From NCBI GenBank assembly GCA_963750065.1, contig CAVVPK010000013.1:1-64000 (forward strand): a DNA stretch of 64,000 bases. Direction: 5' to 3'. The translations under genes were made by a program, and so were the position numbers. Of this stretch, positions 45,885-54,199 are shown one piece after another (the stretch's first letter is position 1; each line of letters opens with the position of its first letter). The DNA is from CAVSRC01 sp963750065 (GTDB taxonomy: Bacteria > Pseudomonadota > Alphaproteobacteria > Rhizobiales > Kaistiaceae). The notes under the pieces were generated by a model. That model saw nothing but the letters and a program-made list of their open reading frames with translations. It had not been told where the DNA came from and made no database searches.

Positions 45885-47042
45885 ATGGCCGGCCAGGGGC
45901 GCATCGGCGAGGCATTTCGCAAGCAGTTTGGCGGCGAGCCGCGGGTCTTCCGCGCACCCGGCCGGGTCAACCTGATAGGTGAGCACACCGACTACAATGA
46001 CGGCTTTGTGCTGCCGGCGGCGCTGGATGTGGAGACCACAGCGGCGATTGCGCCGCGCAGCGACCGAATGCTCAATGTCCATTCGCTGATGATGGACGAA
46101 ACGGTCAGCTTCGATCTCGACGAGGAGAACCCGAAGGCGCGTAAGCATTGGAGCGACTATGTGCGCGGCGTCGCCTGGGTGCTGGAAAGCGCCGGTGGCC
46201 ATCGCCTGACCGGCGCCGACCTCATGATCGACAGCACGGTGCCGCTCGGTTCCGGCCTGTCGTCGTCGGCGGCGCTGGAAGTGGCGACCGGCTATGCGCT
46301 GCTCAGCAATAGCGCTCTTCCGGTCGACCTGACCCGGCTGGCGCTTGCTTGCCAGAAGGCCGAGAACGAATTCGTCGGCATGCGCTGCGGCATCATGGAC
46401 CAGTTCATCGCCTGCCACGGCGCCGAAGGCCATGCTCTGCTCATCGACTGCCGCAGCCTCGACCGGCGGTTGGTGCCCGTCGATCCAAGCGTGCGGCTCG
46501 TGATCTCCAACACGATGGTGCATCACGAGCATGCGGCAGGCGAATACAATCTGCGCCGGCACGATTGCGAGGAAGGCGTGCGCCGGCTGTCCGCGGCGCT
46601 GCCCGGTATCAGGGCGCTACGCGACGTGACCCTCGAACAACTGGAGCGCCACAAGGACTTGCTGACGCCGGTGATCTACCGCCGCTGCCGTCACGTGGTC
46701 AGCGAGAACGAGCGCACCGTCAGCGCAGCCGATGCGCTTGCCAGCGGCGATGTCGCCCTGTTCGGCAACCTGATGAACGAGTCGCATGTTTCCATGCGCG
46801 ACGACTTCGAAATCTCCTGCCGCGAGGTCGATCAGATGGTGGCGCTGAACCAGGCGGCCGACGGGGTCTATGGCGCCCGGATGACCGGCGGCGGCTTCGG
46901 CGGCTGCACGATCAGCCTGGTCGAGGCAGGTGCCGTGGAGGCGTTCCGCCGCAGCGTCGCTGAGGGCTACCGCGGGGCTACAGGACTGGAGCCGCAGATA
47001 TTCACGTCGCTTGCCGGCGCCGGTGTCGGCGAGGCCGCATAG
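45885..47042 (+). CDS. galK: Galactokinase
   Basis: This 385-residue GHMP kinase phosphorylates galactose at C1. The galactokinase signature GRVNLIGEHTDYNDG is at residues 27-41. The ATP motif PLGSGLSSSAALEVA lies near 120, and the third GHMP motif is MTGGGFGGCTISL near the end. Length equals the E. coli enzyme (382). The ATG at 45885 follows GGGGAGG, which is why I prefer it to an in-frame ATG at 45714. galT begins 10 bases later. Confidence 0.95.
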   Translation: MAGQGRIGEAFRKQFGGEPRVFRAPGRVNLIGEHTDYNDGFVLPAALDVETTAAIAPRSDRMLNVHSLMMDETVSFDLDEENPKARKHWSDYVRGVAWVLESAGGHRLTGADLMIDSTVPLGSGLSSSAALEVATGYALLSNSALPVDLTRLALACQKAENEFVGMRCGIMDQFIACHGAEGHALLIDCRSLDRRLVPVDPSVRLVISNTMVHHEHAAGEYNLRRHDCEEGVRRLSAALPGIRALRDVTLEQLERHKDLLTPVIYRRCRHVVSENERTVSAADALASGDVALFGNLMNESHVSMRDDFEISCREVDQMVALNQAADGVYGARMTGGGFGGCTISLVEAGAVEAFRRSVAEGYRGATGLEPQIFTSLAGAGVGEAA

Positions 47043-47052
47043 GGCCGCCCTG

Positions 47053-48093
47053 ATGTCCTTTCTGGAGACTTCTTCGCATCGCCGCTTCAATCCGCTGACC
47101 GGCGAATGGGTGCTGGTCTCGCCGCACCGCACCCAGCGGCCGTGGCAGGGCCAGACCGAGAAGAGCGGTGAGCCGACGGCGCTGACCTACGATCCGAAGT
47201 GCTATCTGTGCCCCGGCAACACCCGCGCCCACGACGCGGTCAATCCGGCCTACGAGCACACCTTCGTCTTCGACAACGACTTCCCGGCGCTGCTCACCGG
47301 CAGTGGCGGCAGGCTCGACAAGCACGGGCTGATGGTGGCCGAAGAGGAGCCGGGCGTCTGCCGGGTGATCTGCTTTTCGCCGCGCCACGATCTGACGCTG
47401 GCGCGCATGGACGTCGCCGACATCGAACGGGTCATCGCCGTGTGGCGCGAGCAGTATCGCGAACTCGGCGCCATGGACGGCATCAGCGCCGTGCAGATCT
47501 TCGAGAACCGCGGCGAGATGATGGGGGCGAGCAACCCGCACCCGCATTGCCAGGTGTGGGCGACCCGGACGCTGCCCAACGAGATGGCCAAGGAACTGGC
47601 GTCCCAATCGGCGTATTGGCGCGAGAACGGCGCGCCGCTGCTGGTCGACTACCTGAATCTGGAACGGCAGGCAGGCGAGCGCATCGTCTTCGAGAACGCG
47701 CATTTCACCGCGCTGGTGCCCTTCTGGGCCGTCTGGCCGTTCGAGACGATGGTGCTGCCCCGGCGGCATGTCGCTTCGCTCGACGAACTGAGGGCGGAGG
47801 AGGTCACCGGACTGGCTGCGGCTCTCAAGCAACTCACCACCCGCTACGACAATCTGTTCGAAACGTCCTTCCCCTATTCGATGGGCTTCCACCAGCGGCC
47901 GACCGATGGCGAGGCGCACCCGGAATGGCAGCTGCATGCGCATTTCCTGCCGCCACTGCTGCGTTCGGCGACGGTGCGCAAGTTCATGGTCGGCTTCGAG
48001 CTGCTCGGCTCTCCGCAGCGCGACATTACACCGGAAGCGGCAGCCAAGCGCCTGCGCGAGCTGCCCGCCAGCCACTATCGCGATCGAATCTGA
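47053..48093 (+). CDS. galT: Galactose-1-phosphate uridylyltransferase
   Basis: This 346-residue Leloir enzyme exchanges UMP between UDP-glucose and galactose-1-phosphate. The catalytic histidine triad motif is SNPHPHCQVWA, with a second conserved part HPEWQLHAHFLPP. Zinc ligands CYLCPGN are near residue 54. The start is ATG 47053 in a gap of only 10 bases after galK, so the two are one operon. The stop is followed by a strong terminator hairpin. No galE (UDP-galactose epimerase) is in the window. Confidence 0.95.
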   Translation: MSFLETSSHRRFNPLTGEWVLVSPHRTQRPWQGQTEKSGEPTALTYDPKCYLCPGNTRAHDAVNPAYEHTFVFDNDFPALLTGSGGRLDKHGLMVAEEEPGVCRVICFSPRHDLTLARMDVADIERVIAVWREQYRELGAMDGISAVQIFENRGEMMGASNPHPHCQVWATRTLPNEMAKELASQSAYWRENGAPLLVDYLNLERQAGERIVFENAHFTALVPFWAVWPFETMVLPRRHVASLDELRAEEVTGLAAALKQLTTRYDNLFETSFPYSMGFHQRPTDGEAHPEWQLHAHFLPPLLRSATVRKFMVGFELLGSPQRDITPEAAAKRLRELPASHYRDRI

Positions 48094-48104
48094 AGACTTG
48101 TCGG

Positions 48105-48144
48105 TCTGGAAGCCCTCTCCCGCTTTGGGGAAAGGGCTTCCAGG
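48105..48144. terminator. Bidirectional terminator between convergent galT and the sugar permease
   Basis: CTGGAAGCCCT (48106-48116) pairs with AGGGCTTCCAG (48133-48143), 11 perfect base pairs. A further TCCC/GGGA stem closes a short loop after one mismatch. It lies directly behind galT and in front of the stop of the leftward permease gene, so it can serve both convergent units. There is no classical T-run. Confidence 0.65.
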
Positions 48145-48152
48145 GCAGCGCC

Positions 48153-49154
48153 CTAATTCCCCCGGCGCAGCATCAGGGCGTAGACGGTCACCGAGATGGT
48201 GATCAGCAGGCCGTAGATGAACTGCGTCCAAAAGCCGGTGAGGCCGACGGCGATGATGCCGGGCTCGAGCGAGGCGATGATCAGAACGCCGACGAAGGTG
48301 CCGATCATCGTGCCTCTGCCGCCAAATACCGACGTGCCGCCGATGAAGACGGCGGCCAGCGTCGTCAACAGATAGCCGCTGCCGGTCGTCGCCCAGAAAA
48401 AGGTCAACTGATTGAGGATGAACACAACCGACAAGGCCGCCGACATGCCCATGATGACGAAGCACAGGATCTTCACCGTATCGACGTGAATGCCCATCAT
48501 GCGGGCGCTTGCGGCATTATCGCCGATGAACAGCACGTGGCTGCCGAAAGTGTGGCGTTTGTAGATCAGTCCCATGAGGATTGAGCCACCGACGAACCAC
48601 AGAAACTGGGCCGGGATGACGCCGAACAGCTCGCCGGTGAAGAACGGGTGCAGCGGGTTGTCGTTGATCTGCGAGATCGGGATGCCGTGGCCTTCGGTCA
48701 CGACGTTGACCAGACCGCTCCACAGAAACATGGTTCCGATGGTCGCCACGATCGACGGAATGCCTACCTTGGTCACGAGCAGCCCGTTGATCAGGCCGAG
48801 GAAGGCGCCGGTCGCCAGACACGCCACGAACGCGATGACGAAACTGCCCGTGGCGACATAGGTCGAGGCGAACACCCAGCCAGAAAAGCCCGCAATCGAG
48901 GGGAAGCTCAGATCGATCTCGCCAAGGGTGACGATGAACGTCGCCGCCATCGCCATGAGCCCGAAGAATGGGATCGAGATCATGAAAGAGCGGTAGATGT
49001 TGTAGTTGAGGTAGGTCCCGGGGGCCTTGATGATGAAGGCCGCGTAGAGGACCACCAACAGCGTGATGATGCTGATCTGGAACCGGTAGGTGTGGAAGAA
49101 CTTCCGGCCGAAAAGCGGCTGGGAAACGGGTTGTTTTTCTGCTGTCGTAGTCAC
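48153..49154 (-). CDS. Sugar ABC importer permease (RbsC/XylH family)
   Basis: This 333-residue inner-membrane permease has about ten helices, with TLGEIDLSFPSIAGFSGW (residues 76-93, the sugar-permease signature) and FIGGTSVFGGRGTMIGTF as the ATPase-contact region. It is the third gene of a binding-protein, ATPase, permease unit on the minus strand, four bases behind the ATPase gene. As only one permease is encoded, it should act as a homodimer. Confidence 0.87.
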   Translation of the reverse strand: MTTTAEKQPVSQPLFGRKFFHTYRFQISIITLLVVLYAAFIIKAPGTYLNYNIYRSFMISIPFFGLMAMAATFIVTLGEIDLSFPSIAGFSGWVFASTYVATGSFVIAFVACLATGAFLGLINGLLVTKVGIPSIVATIGTMFLWSGLVNVVTEGHGIPISQINDNPLHPFFTGELFGVIPAQFLWFVGGSILMGLIYKRHTFGSHVLFIGDNAASARMMGIHVDTVKILCFVIMGMSAALSVVFILNQLTFFWATTGSGYLLTTLAAVFIGGTSVFGGRGTMIGTFVGVLIIASLEPGIIAVGLTGFWTQFIYGLLITISVTVYALMLRRGN

Positions 49155-49158
49155 GGGT

Positions 49159-49923
49159 TCAGCTCACCTTGCCGGCGTGATGCAGGGCGACCATGGTTTC
49201 GACCAGCTTGTCGCGCGTGACCTCGGACTTGAGGAATCGCTCGGCAATGCGGCCACGGTCGAGGATGACGAAGCGATCGGCAACGTCATAGACGTGGAAA
49301 ATGTTGTGATCGATGAAGATCGCCGACTTGCCCTGATCGCGGATGGATCGGGTGAAATTGAGCACGCGCTCGGTCTCGGTGATCGACAGGCCCATGGTCG
49401 GCTCGTCGAGGATGATGAGATCGGCGTCGAAATAGAGGGCACGCGCGATAGCTACACCCTGGCGCTCGCCGCCGGAGAGACCGCCAACCTCGCTGTCGAC
49501 GGTAATCGCCGACGAAGTCAATCCCATGCGCGTACGCATGAGCTTCTCGGTTTCGCGCCGCTGACCGGCGAGGTCGAGAAATCCGAGGAAGGTGGTGCGC
49601 TCGTGCCCTGCAAAGACGTTGCGCCACAGCTCCTGCTGCTCGGCCAACGCGCGCTCCTGATAGACGCATTCAATGCCGAGGGTCCGGGAGGCGCGCGCGT
49701 CGCGGGCGCCGATGCGCTTGCCCTTGAAATAGACCTCGCCGGCCGTGGGCGTATGGACGCCGGTGATGACCTTGATGAGCGTCGATTTGCCGGCGCCGTT
49801 ATCGCCGATTAGCGCGACGATCTCGCCGCTATTAATCTCCATGTTGATGTCCCTGAGGACCTGAACATGGCCGAAGGACTTCTGAATGCCCTTCATCTCC
49901 AAAAGGGGACCGCTGGAATCCAT
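49159..49923 (-). CDS. Sugar ABC importer ATPase, single nucleotide-binding domain
   Basis: This ATPase of about 254 residues has Walker A GDNGAGKST, signature LSGGERQGV, Walker B LIILDEPTMGLS, and DHNIF at the switch position. The usual histidine of the switch is Asp-His here (IDHNIFH). Unlike the YtfR-like protein it has one nucleotide domain, as in the FrcA/GguA-type short ATPases, so a dimer is expected. An ATG at 49923 is used; a GTG at 49935 is an alternative. It follows the binding-protein gene after a hairpin. Confidence 0.88.
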   Translation of the reverse strand: MDSSGPLLEMKGIQKSFGHVQVLRDINMEINSGEIVALIGDNGAGKSTLIKVITGVHTPTAGEVYFKGKRIGARDARASRTLGIECVYQERALAEQQELWRNVFAGHERTTFLGFLDLAGQRRETEKLMRTRMGLTSSAITVDSEVGGLSGGERQGVAIARALYFDADLIILDEPTMGLSITETERVLNFTRSIRDQGKSAIFIDHNIFHVYDVADRFVILDRGRIAERFLKSEVTRDKLVETMVALHHAGKVS

Positions 49924-49957
49924 TGATTTCAACACACACGTGTCGGAGGCGGGATAA

Positions 49958-49984
49958 GGCGGAGCGCCTTCTTGACGCTCCGCC
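49958..49984 (-). terminator. Nine-base-pair stem-loop between the second sugar-binding protein and its ATPase
   Basis: GGCGGAGCG (49958-49966) pairs with CGCTCCGCC (49976-49984) around a nine-base loop. It sits right after the binding-protein stop. This is the same placement as the hairpins at 40322-40364 and 54155-54179, and is consistent with raised expression of the binding protein relative to the membrane parts. Confidence 0.55.
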
Positions 49985-50013
49985 CAAGGTTCGTGTCGTT
50001 TGTCGCCGCAGTC

Positions 50014-51000
50014 TTAGCGGATGCCTTCCTTGGCGAGCGGCGCGACTGCGTCGATGTTCGCCTTGGTGATCAGCGACGAGGCGGTGTCGACGTGCAGGCC
50101 AGCAAAACCGAACTTCGAGGTCAGGTAGAGCTGGATGATCGGCAGATAGCCCTGCAGGAAGGGTTGCTGATCCTCGACGACAGCGATGTAGCCGTCTTGC
50201 ACGCCCTTGACGATCGGGGCCGACAGGTCGAACCCGGCGCCGCAGATCTCGCCCGGCTTCTTGTTCGCGGCTTGCATGTAGGCGGGAATGGTCGCCGTCA
50301 GCGCGCCGTGATCGGTGATGATCGCCTTGAGGTCGGGATGAGACGCCGCGATGCTGGCAAAGACCGGGATGCCCTGGGTCGAATCGCCGTTAATGGCGTC
50401 CGAGATCTCCTGGTACACGACCTTCACGCCGGCCGCCTTCATGGCGTCGAGCACGCCCTGGGTGCGCTGGCCACGGCCGGCCTGACCGAGCAGACCCCAC
50501 ACGAAGGCCGTGTCGCCTTCCTTGAGGCCGCAGGCCTTTACCGCACCTTCGCCAAGCGTCTTGCCGGCCTGAAGCAGATCGGCGGCACCGGCATAGCCAA
50601 AGCCGGCAGCCTTGTACTCGGCTTCCTTGTTGGGCAGCGGCACGTTGGACACGGTGACGATGATGCCAGCCTTCTCAGCTTGATCGATCAGGGGGCCAAG
50701 CGCCTCTTCACCCGGGTGCCCCATGATGGAGATACCCGTCGGCTTGCGAGCGATCGCCTCGCTGAACTGCTGGACCATCTTCTGCGGGTCCCAGTCCGAC
50801 CACACATAGTCGACTTTGCACCCGGTCTGATCCGCCGCAGCCTTGGCGCCGGCATAGACGATCGAGGCAAAGGAGCCGCCTTCGGGCCCGCCGGGGAAGA
50901 ACACGAAGTTCTTGCCCGCGCAGCTCATATCAGCAGCGGCGTAAGCGCTTGTGCTCGCCATGAAGGCGGCGACGCCCGCCAAAACCAGCCATTTCTTCAT
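50014..51000 (-). CDS. Periplasmic sugar-binding protein (type-1 family)
   Basis: The 328-residue product has a signal peptide (MASTSAYAAA) and a type-1 periplasmic binding fold: FFPGGPEGGSFASIVY, MVQQFSEAIARKPTGISIMG, and KAIITDHGALTATIPAYM near the hinge. Three cysteines are present in the mature chain. The ligand is probably a monosaccharide or polyol; no assignment is possible. Strong GAGGGAGAGAG upstream of ATG 51000. A divergent-looking palindromic control region precedes it, and a 2-hydroxyacid dehydrogenase gene lies upstream on the same strand. Confidence 0.83.
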   Translation of the reverse strand: MKKWLVLAGVAAFMASTSAYAAADMSCAGKNFVFFPGGPEGGSFASIVYAGAKAAADQTGCKVDYVWSDWDPQKMVQQFSEAIARKPTGISIMGHPGEEALGPLIDQAEKAGIIVTVSNVPLPNKEAEYKAAGFGYAGAADLLQAGKTLGEGAVKACGLKEGDTAFVWGLLGQAGRGQRTQGVLDAMKAAGVKVVYQEISDAINGDSTQGIPVFASIAASHPDLKAIITDHGALTATIPAYMQAANKKPGEICGAGFDLSAPIVKGVQDGYIAVVEDQQPFLQGYLPIIQLYLTSKFGFAGLHVDTASSLITKANIDAVAPLAKEGIR

Positions 51001-51082
51001 ACTTCTCTCTCCCTCTTTATCGCAGGCTTTCCCGCCCGATTGCAGGAATACCCCGCTTCTCTCCCAAGGCACGAAGCCTGCC

Positions 51083-51117
51083 ATCATTAGTATGATGATA
51101 TTTGAGATATATCAAAT
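51083..51117 (-). promoter_or_regulatory. AT-rich palindromic control region of the second sugar-binding protein
   Basis: Two adjacent dyads occur: ATCAT-TAGT-ATGAT at 51083-51096 and ATTTGA-GATATA-TCAAAT at 51100-51117. Bases 51086-51101 equal the motif upstream of the YtfQ-like gene with one mismatch. On the minus strand, a TTGATA sequence (51110-51115 region) followed 17 bases later by TACTAA could form a weak promoter, which the motif would overlap. Confidence 0.5.
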
Positions 51118-51129
51118 CCTATCGTCGGC

Positions 51130-52176
51130 TCAAACCGGATTGAGCGGTGATTCTCCATCGACATAACGGCGTATTTCTTCGGCGATCATGGCGGCGGAGC
51201 GCTCGACCGTCTGCAGCGACGCACCGGCGATGTGCGGCGTCAGCGTGACGTTCGGCAGCTTGAGCAGGGGCAGGTCGGGCGATACCGGCTCGATGGCGAA
51301 GGTTTCCAGCGCAGCACCGCGGATTTGTTGGCCGCTGAGCGCCTCGTAGAGCGCAGAATAGTCGACCAGGGGACCGCGCGCGGTGTTGATCAGATAGGCG
51401 GACGGCTTCATCAGCCCGAGCTCGCGCGCCGCAATGAGGCCGGTCGTCTCCGGCGTCACGCGGGCGTGTAGGGTGACGACATCCGACCGGGCAAGAAGGT
51501 CGTCGAGCGCGACCTTGACTACGCCGTCATCGCGATCGTCGGACGAAAGCTGGACGTAGGGGTCGGTCACCAGGATACGGCAGCCGAAGGCTTTGAGCAG
51601 GCGGACGACTCGGGTGCCGATCTGGCCATAGCCGACGACGCCGACGGTGAGCGCCGACAGTTCGTCGCCGGTCATGTCGGCGCGATAGAGGTCGCCGCGC
51701 CACGCACCGGTCGCCAGGCCGGTGTGACCGAGGGTGATCAGCCGCGTCTGGGCGAGAATCATGCCGATGGTGAACTCGGCCACGGCGGCGGCGTTGCGCC
51801 CGGGCGTGTTGACCACGGTGACGCCGCGCTCGCGAGCCGCGGCCATGTCGATATTGACCGGCCCACCGCGGCAGACGGCGATGAGCTTCAAGGCGGGATG
51901 GTCGTCGAGCAGCGGCGCGGTGATCGGCCCGAGGTGGTTGATGAGCACTTCGGCATCGTCGATGAAGGCGCCGATCTCCGCCGGCGTGCCCATGAATTCC
52001 TTGAGGCCCTTGAGGTCGTCGCCGGCATAGCCGTGGACCATCGGCGCGTCGGGCCATTCCAGCGTCAGTGTGCGGGCGTCGATCTCGACGCGGCCGGCGA
52101 GGCCGTCGAGCGCGGCAACGAAGCGCTCGGGCAGCATGAAGTGGTCGCCGATCACGGCGACAGCCAGGCGTCTCAC
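51130..52176 (-). CDS. D-isomer 2-hydroxyacid dehydrogenase
   Basis: This 348-residue NAD(P)-dependent dehydrogenase has the cofactor motif VGVVGYGQIGTRVV and substrate-side residues in NTARGPLVDYSAL. The catalytic histidine is in TLTPHIAGAS, and NHLGPIT, RGGPVNID come earlier. It resembles phosphoglycerate/hydroxypyruvate-type dehydrogenases and is unlike the LdhA-type enzyme at 33.6 kb. A GTG at 52176 with AAGGG upstream is the start; the next in-frame ATG would delete the first strand. It precedes the second sugar importer and may be co-transcribed with it. Confidence 0.86.
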   Translation of the reverse strand: MRRLAVAVIGDHFMLPERFVAALDGLAGRVEIDARTLTLEWPDAPMVHGYAGDDLKGLKEFMGTPAEIGAFIDDAEVLINHLGPITAPLLDDHPALKLIAVCRGGPVNIDMAAARERGVTVVNTPGRNAAAVAEFTIGMILAQTRLITLGHTGLATGAWRGDLYRADMTGDELSALTVGVVGYGQIGTRVVRLLKAFGCRILVTDPYVQLSSDDRDDGVVKVALDDLLARSDVVTLHARVTPETTGLIAARELGLMKPSAYLINTARGPLVDYSALYEALSGQQIRGAALETFAIEPVSPDLPLLKLPNVTLTPHIAGASLQTVERSAAMIAEEIRRYVDGESPLNPV

Positions 52177-52532
52177 GATGCGAACCCTTTTCCGGGTGGG
52201 ATACTGATTTCGGCCGTGCCCGGTCGCGTCGCGGCGATCAGGCCATTGAAACCGAATCGGCTGGCCTGCCGAAGGAGACCGGTGGCAGTGGCGCGCCGAT
52301 GCATGTTGGAATACTTCGCGTTTGGCCGATGCGGACCGTCGTGTCCGACAGATGACGAGAAGCCCCAAGAGCCGCCGTCAGTCAATTTCTTTCGCAACCC
52401 TGAAAATGCCGCAGGGGATGAACATGCCACTCGGCGCCCGTTTCCCGGTCTGGTGGATGAAGATGTTGCCGGACACGGACTGCCGACGTAGGCTCGAAGG
52501 CAGCACGGACATGCGCATTGGGGAGACGGAAC
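52177..52532. promoter_or_regulatory. Divergent intergenic region, dehydrogenase and oppA
   Basis: The region separates the leftward dehydrogenase gene from the rightward oppA gene and should contain promoters for both. Frames crossing it on both strands are not protein-like. I see no strong hairpin or repeat. The oppA end has a clear Shine-Dalgarno, GGGGAGA, followed by CGGAAC and the ATG. Confidence 0.45.
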
Positions 52533-54143
52533 ATGAAAGTGGCAAAGTTCCTGGCGAAATCGTTGCTGGCCCTCGCACTCGCGGGCGCTGCATTCGCTGC
52601 GACCTCGGCCTCCGCCGAGGTCGTTCTGCATCGGGGCAACGGTGGCGAGCCACAGACGCTCGATCAGGCCCACACGTCCATCGATGTCGAGGCCAACATC
52701 CTGAAGGACCTCTACGAGGGCCTCACGGTCTATGACGCCAGCGGCACCATCATTCCGGGCATCGCCGAGAGCTGGACGGTTTCCGACGACGGCCTGACCT
52801 ATACCTTCAAGCTCAGGGCCGACGCCAAGTGGTCGAACGGCGATCCCGTCACCGCTGGCGACTTCGTCTATTCGTTCCGGCGGATCGAAGACCCGGCGAC
52901 GGCCGCGGGTTATGCCAACATTCTCTATCCGATCAAGAACGCCGAGGCGATCAACACCGGCAAGGGCGACAAGGCCATGGCGCCGGATCAGCTCGGCGTG
53001 AAGGCCGTCGACGACAAGACGCTTGAAATCACGGTCGAGCGGCCGACGCCCTATTTCCTCGAGCTTCTGGCGCACCAGACCGCGCTGCCGGTGCAGCAGG
53101 CGAACGTCGAGAAATACGGCGAAGACTTCGTCAAGCCTGGCAACATGGTCTCTGACGGCGCCTACATGCTGACCGAGAACGTGGCCAACGACCACATCAC
53201 CCTGGTCAAGAACCCTAACTACTACGACGCCGCCAACGTCAAGATCGACAAGGTCATCTACTATCCGACCGAGGATCAGGCAGCTGCCATCCGCCGCTTC
53301 CAGGCCGGCGAACTCGACCTGCAGTATCAGTTCCCCGCCGACCAGATGGCGTTCCTGAAGAAGACGCTCGGCGAGGGCGTCGTTCATTCACCGCCGGCGC
53401 TGGCCACCTACTACTATGTGTTCGACACCCGCCATGCGCCCTTCGATAACGTCAATGTGCGCCGGGCACTGTCCATGGCCGTCGATCGCGACTTCCTGGC
53501 CAACAAGATCTTCGCCGGCGCCCAGTTGCCGGCCTACAGCTTCGTGCCGCCGGGCATCGCCGGTTACACGCCGGGCGTGGCGGACTTCGCCTCCATGTCG
53601 CAGCTCGACCGCGAGGACGAAGCCAAGAAGCTCTTGACCGAAGCCGGCTACGGCCCGGGCGGCAAGCCGCTCAAGATCGAGATTCGCTACAACACCAATG
53701 CCAACCACGAGAAGGTGGCCACCGCCGTCGCCGATAACTGGAAGGCACTGGGTGCCGACGTGACGCTGATGAATCTCGACGTCAAGTCGCACTACGCCTA
53801 TCTGCAGGAAGGCGGCAGCTTCGACGTTGCCCGCGCCGGCTGGGCGGCCGACTATGCCGATCCGGAGAACTTCCTGTTCCTCGACCTCAGCACTAACAAC
53901 ACGTTCAACTACGGGCACTACAACAATCCGAAGTTCGACGCGCTGATGGACCAGTCCTATGCTGAGCGCGACCGCGCCAAGCGCATGCAGATCCTGCACG
54001 ACGCCGAGGTGCTGCTCATGCAGGACCAGCCGATCGCGCCGTTGATGTTCTCGGCCTCGCTGTGGCTGGTCTCGCCCAAGGTCAAGGGGTTCGTTGACAA
54101 TGCGGTCAACTTCCACCTGACCCGCTACATGTCGCTCGAGTAG
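52533..54143 (+). CDS. oppA: Oligopeptide-binding periplasmic protein (OppA/MppA family)
   Basis: This 536-residue solute-binding protein of family 5 has a signal peptide (LLALALAGAAFAATSASA). Typical parts are EPQTLDQAHTSIDVEANILK, the YEGLTVYD start of the peptide-binding core, and PSAMAVD-type NVRRALSMAVDRDFLA. It binds peptides and loads them on OppBC. The TTG at 52518 was rejected in favour of ATG 52533, which has the better ribosome site. It is first in the opp operon and is followed by a hairpin at 54155-54179. Confidence 0.9.
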   Translation: MKVAKFLAKSLLALALAGAAFAATSASAEVVLHRGNGGEPQTLDQAHTSIDVEANILKDLYEGLTVYDASGTIIPGIAESWTVSDDGLTYTFKLRADAKWSNGDPVTAGDFVYSFRRIEDPATAAGYANILYPIKNAEAINTGKGDKAMAPDQLGVKAVDDKTLEITVERPTPYFLELLAHQTALPVQQANVEKYGEDFVKPGNMVSDGAYMLTENVANDHITLVKNPNYYDAANVKIDKVIYYPTEDQAAAIRRFQAGELDLQYQFPADQMAFLKKTLGEGVVHSPPALATYYYVFDTRHAPFDNVNVRRALSMAVDRDFLANKIFAGAQLPAYSFVPPGIAGYTPGVADFASMSQLDREDEAKKLLTEAGYGPGGKPLKIEIRYNTNANHEKVATAVADNWKALGADVTLMNLDVKSHYAYLQEGGSFDVARAGWAADYADPENFLFLDLSTNNTFNYGHYNNPKFDALMDQSYAERDRAKRMQILHDAEVLLMQDQPIAPLMFSASLWLVSPKVKGFVDNAVNFHLTRYMSLE

Positions 54144-54154
54144 GGACCCAGGCG

Positions 54155-54179
54155 GCGGGCGCCGGTCGTCGGCGCCCGC
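54155..54179 (+). terminator. Ten-base-pair stem-loop between oppA and oppB
   Basis: GCGGGCGCCG (54155-54164) pairs with CGGCGCCCGC (54170-54179) around a five-base loop. It lies in the 56-base gap behind oppA, without a T-run, so it more likely protects the oppA message or lowers read-through than ends it. It is the third instance of this arrangement in the window. Confidence 0.55.
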
Positions 54180-54199
54180 GGCCAAACAGATTCAGTCGC

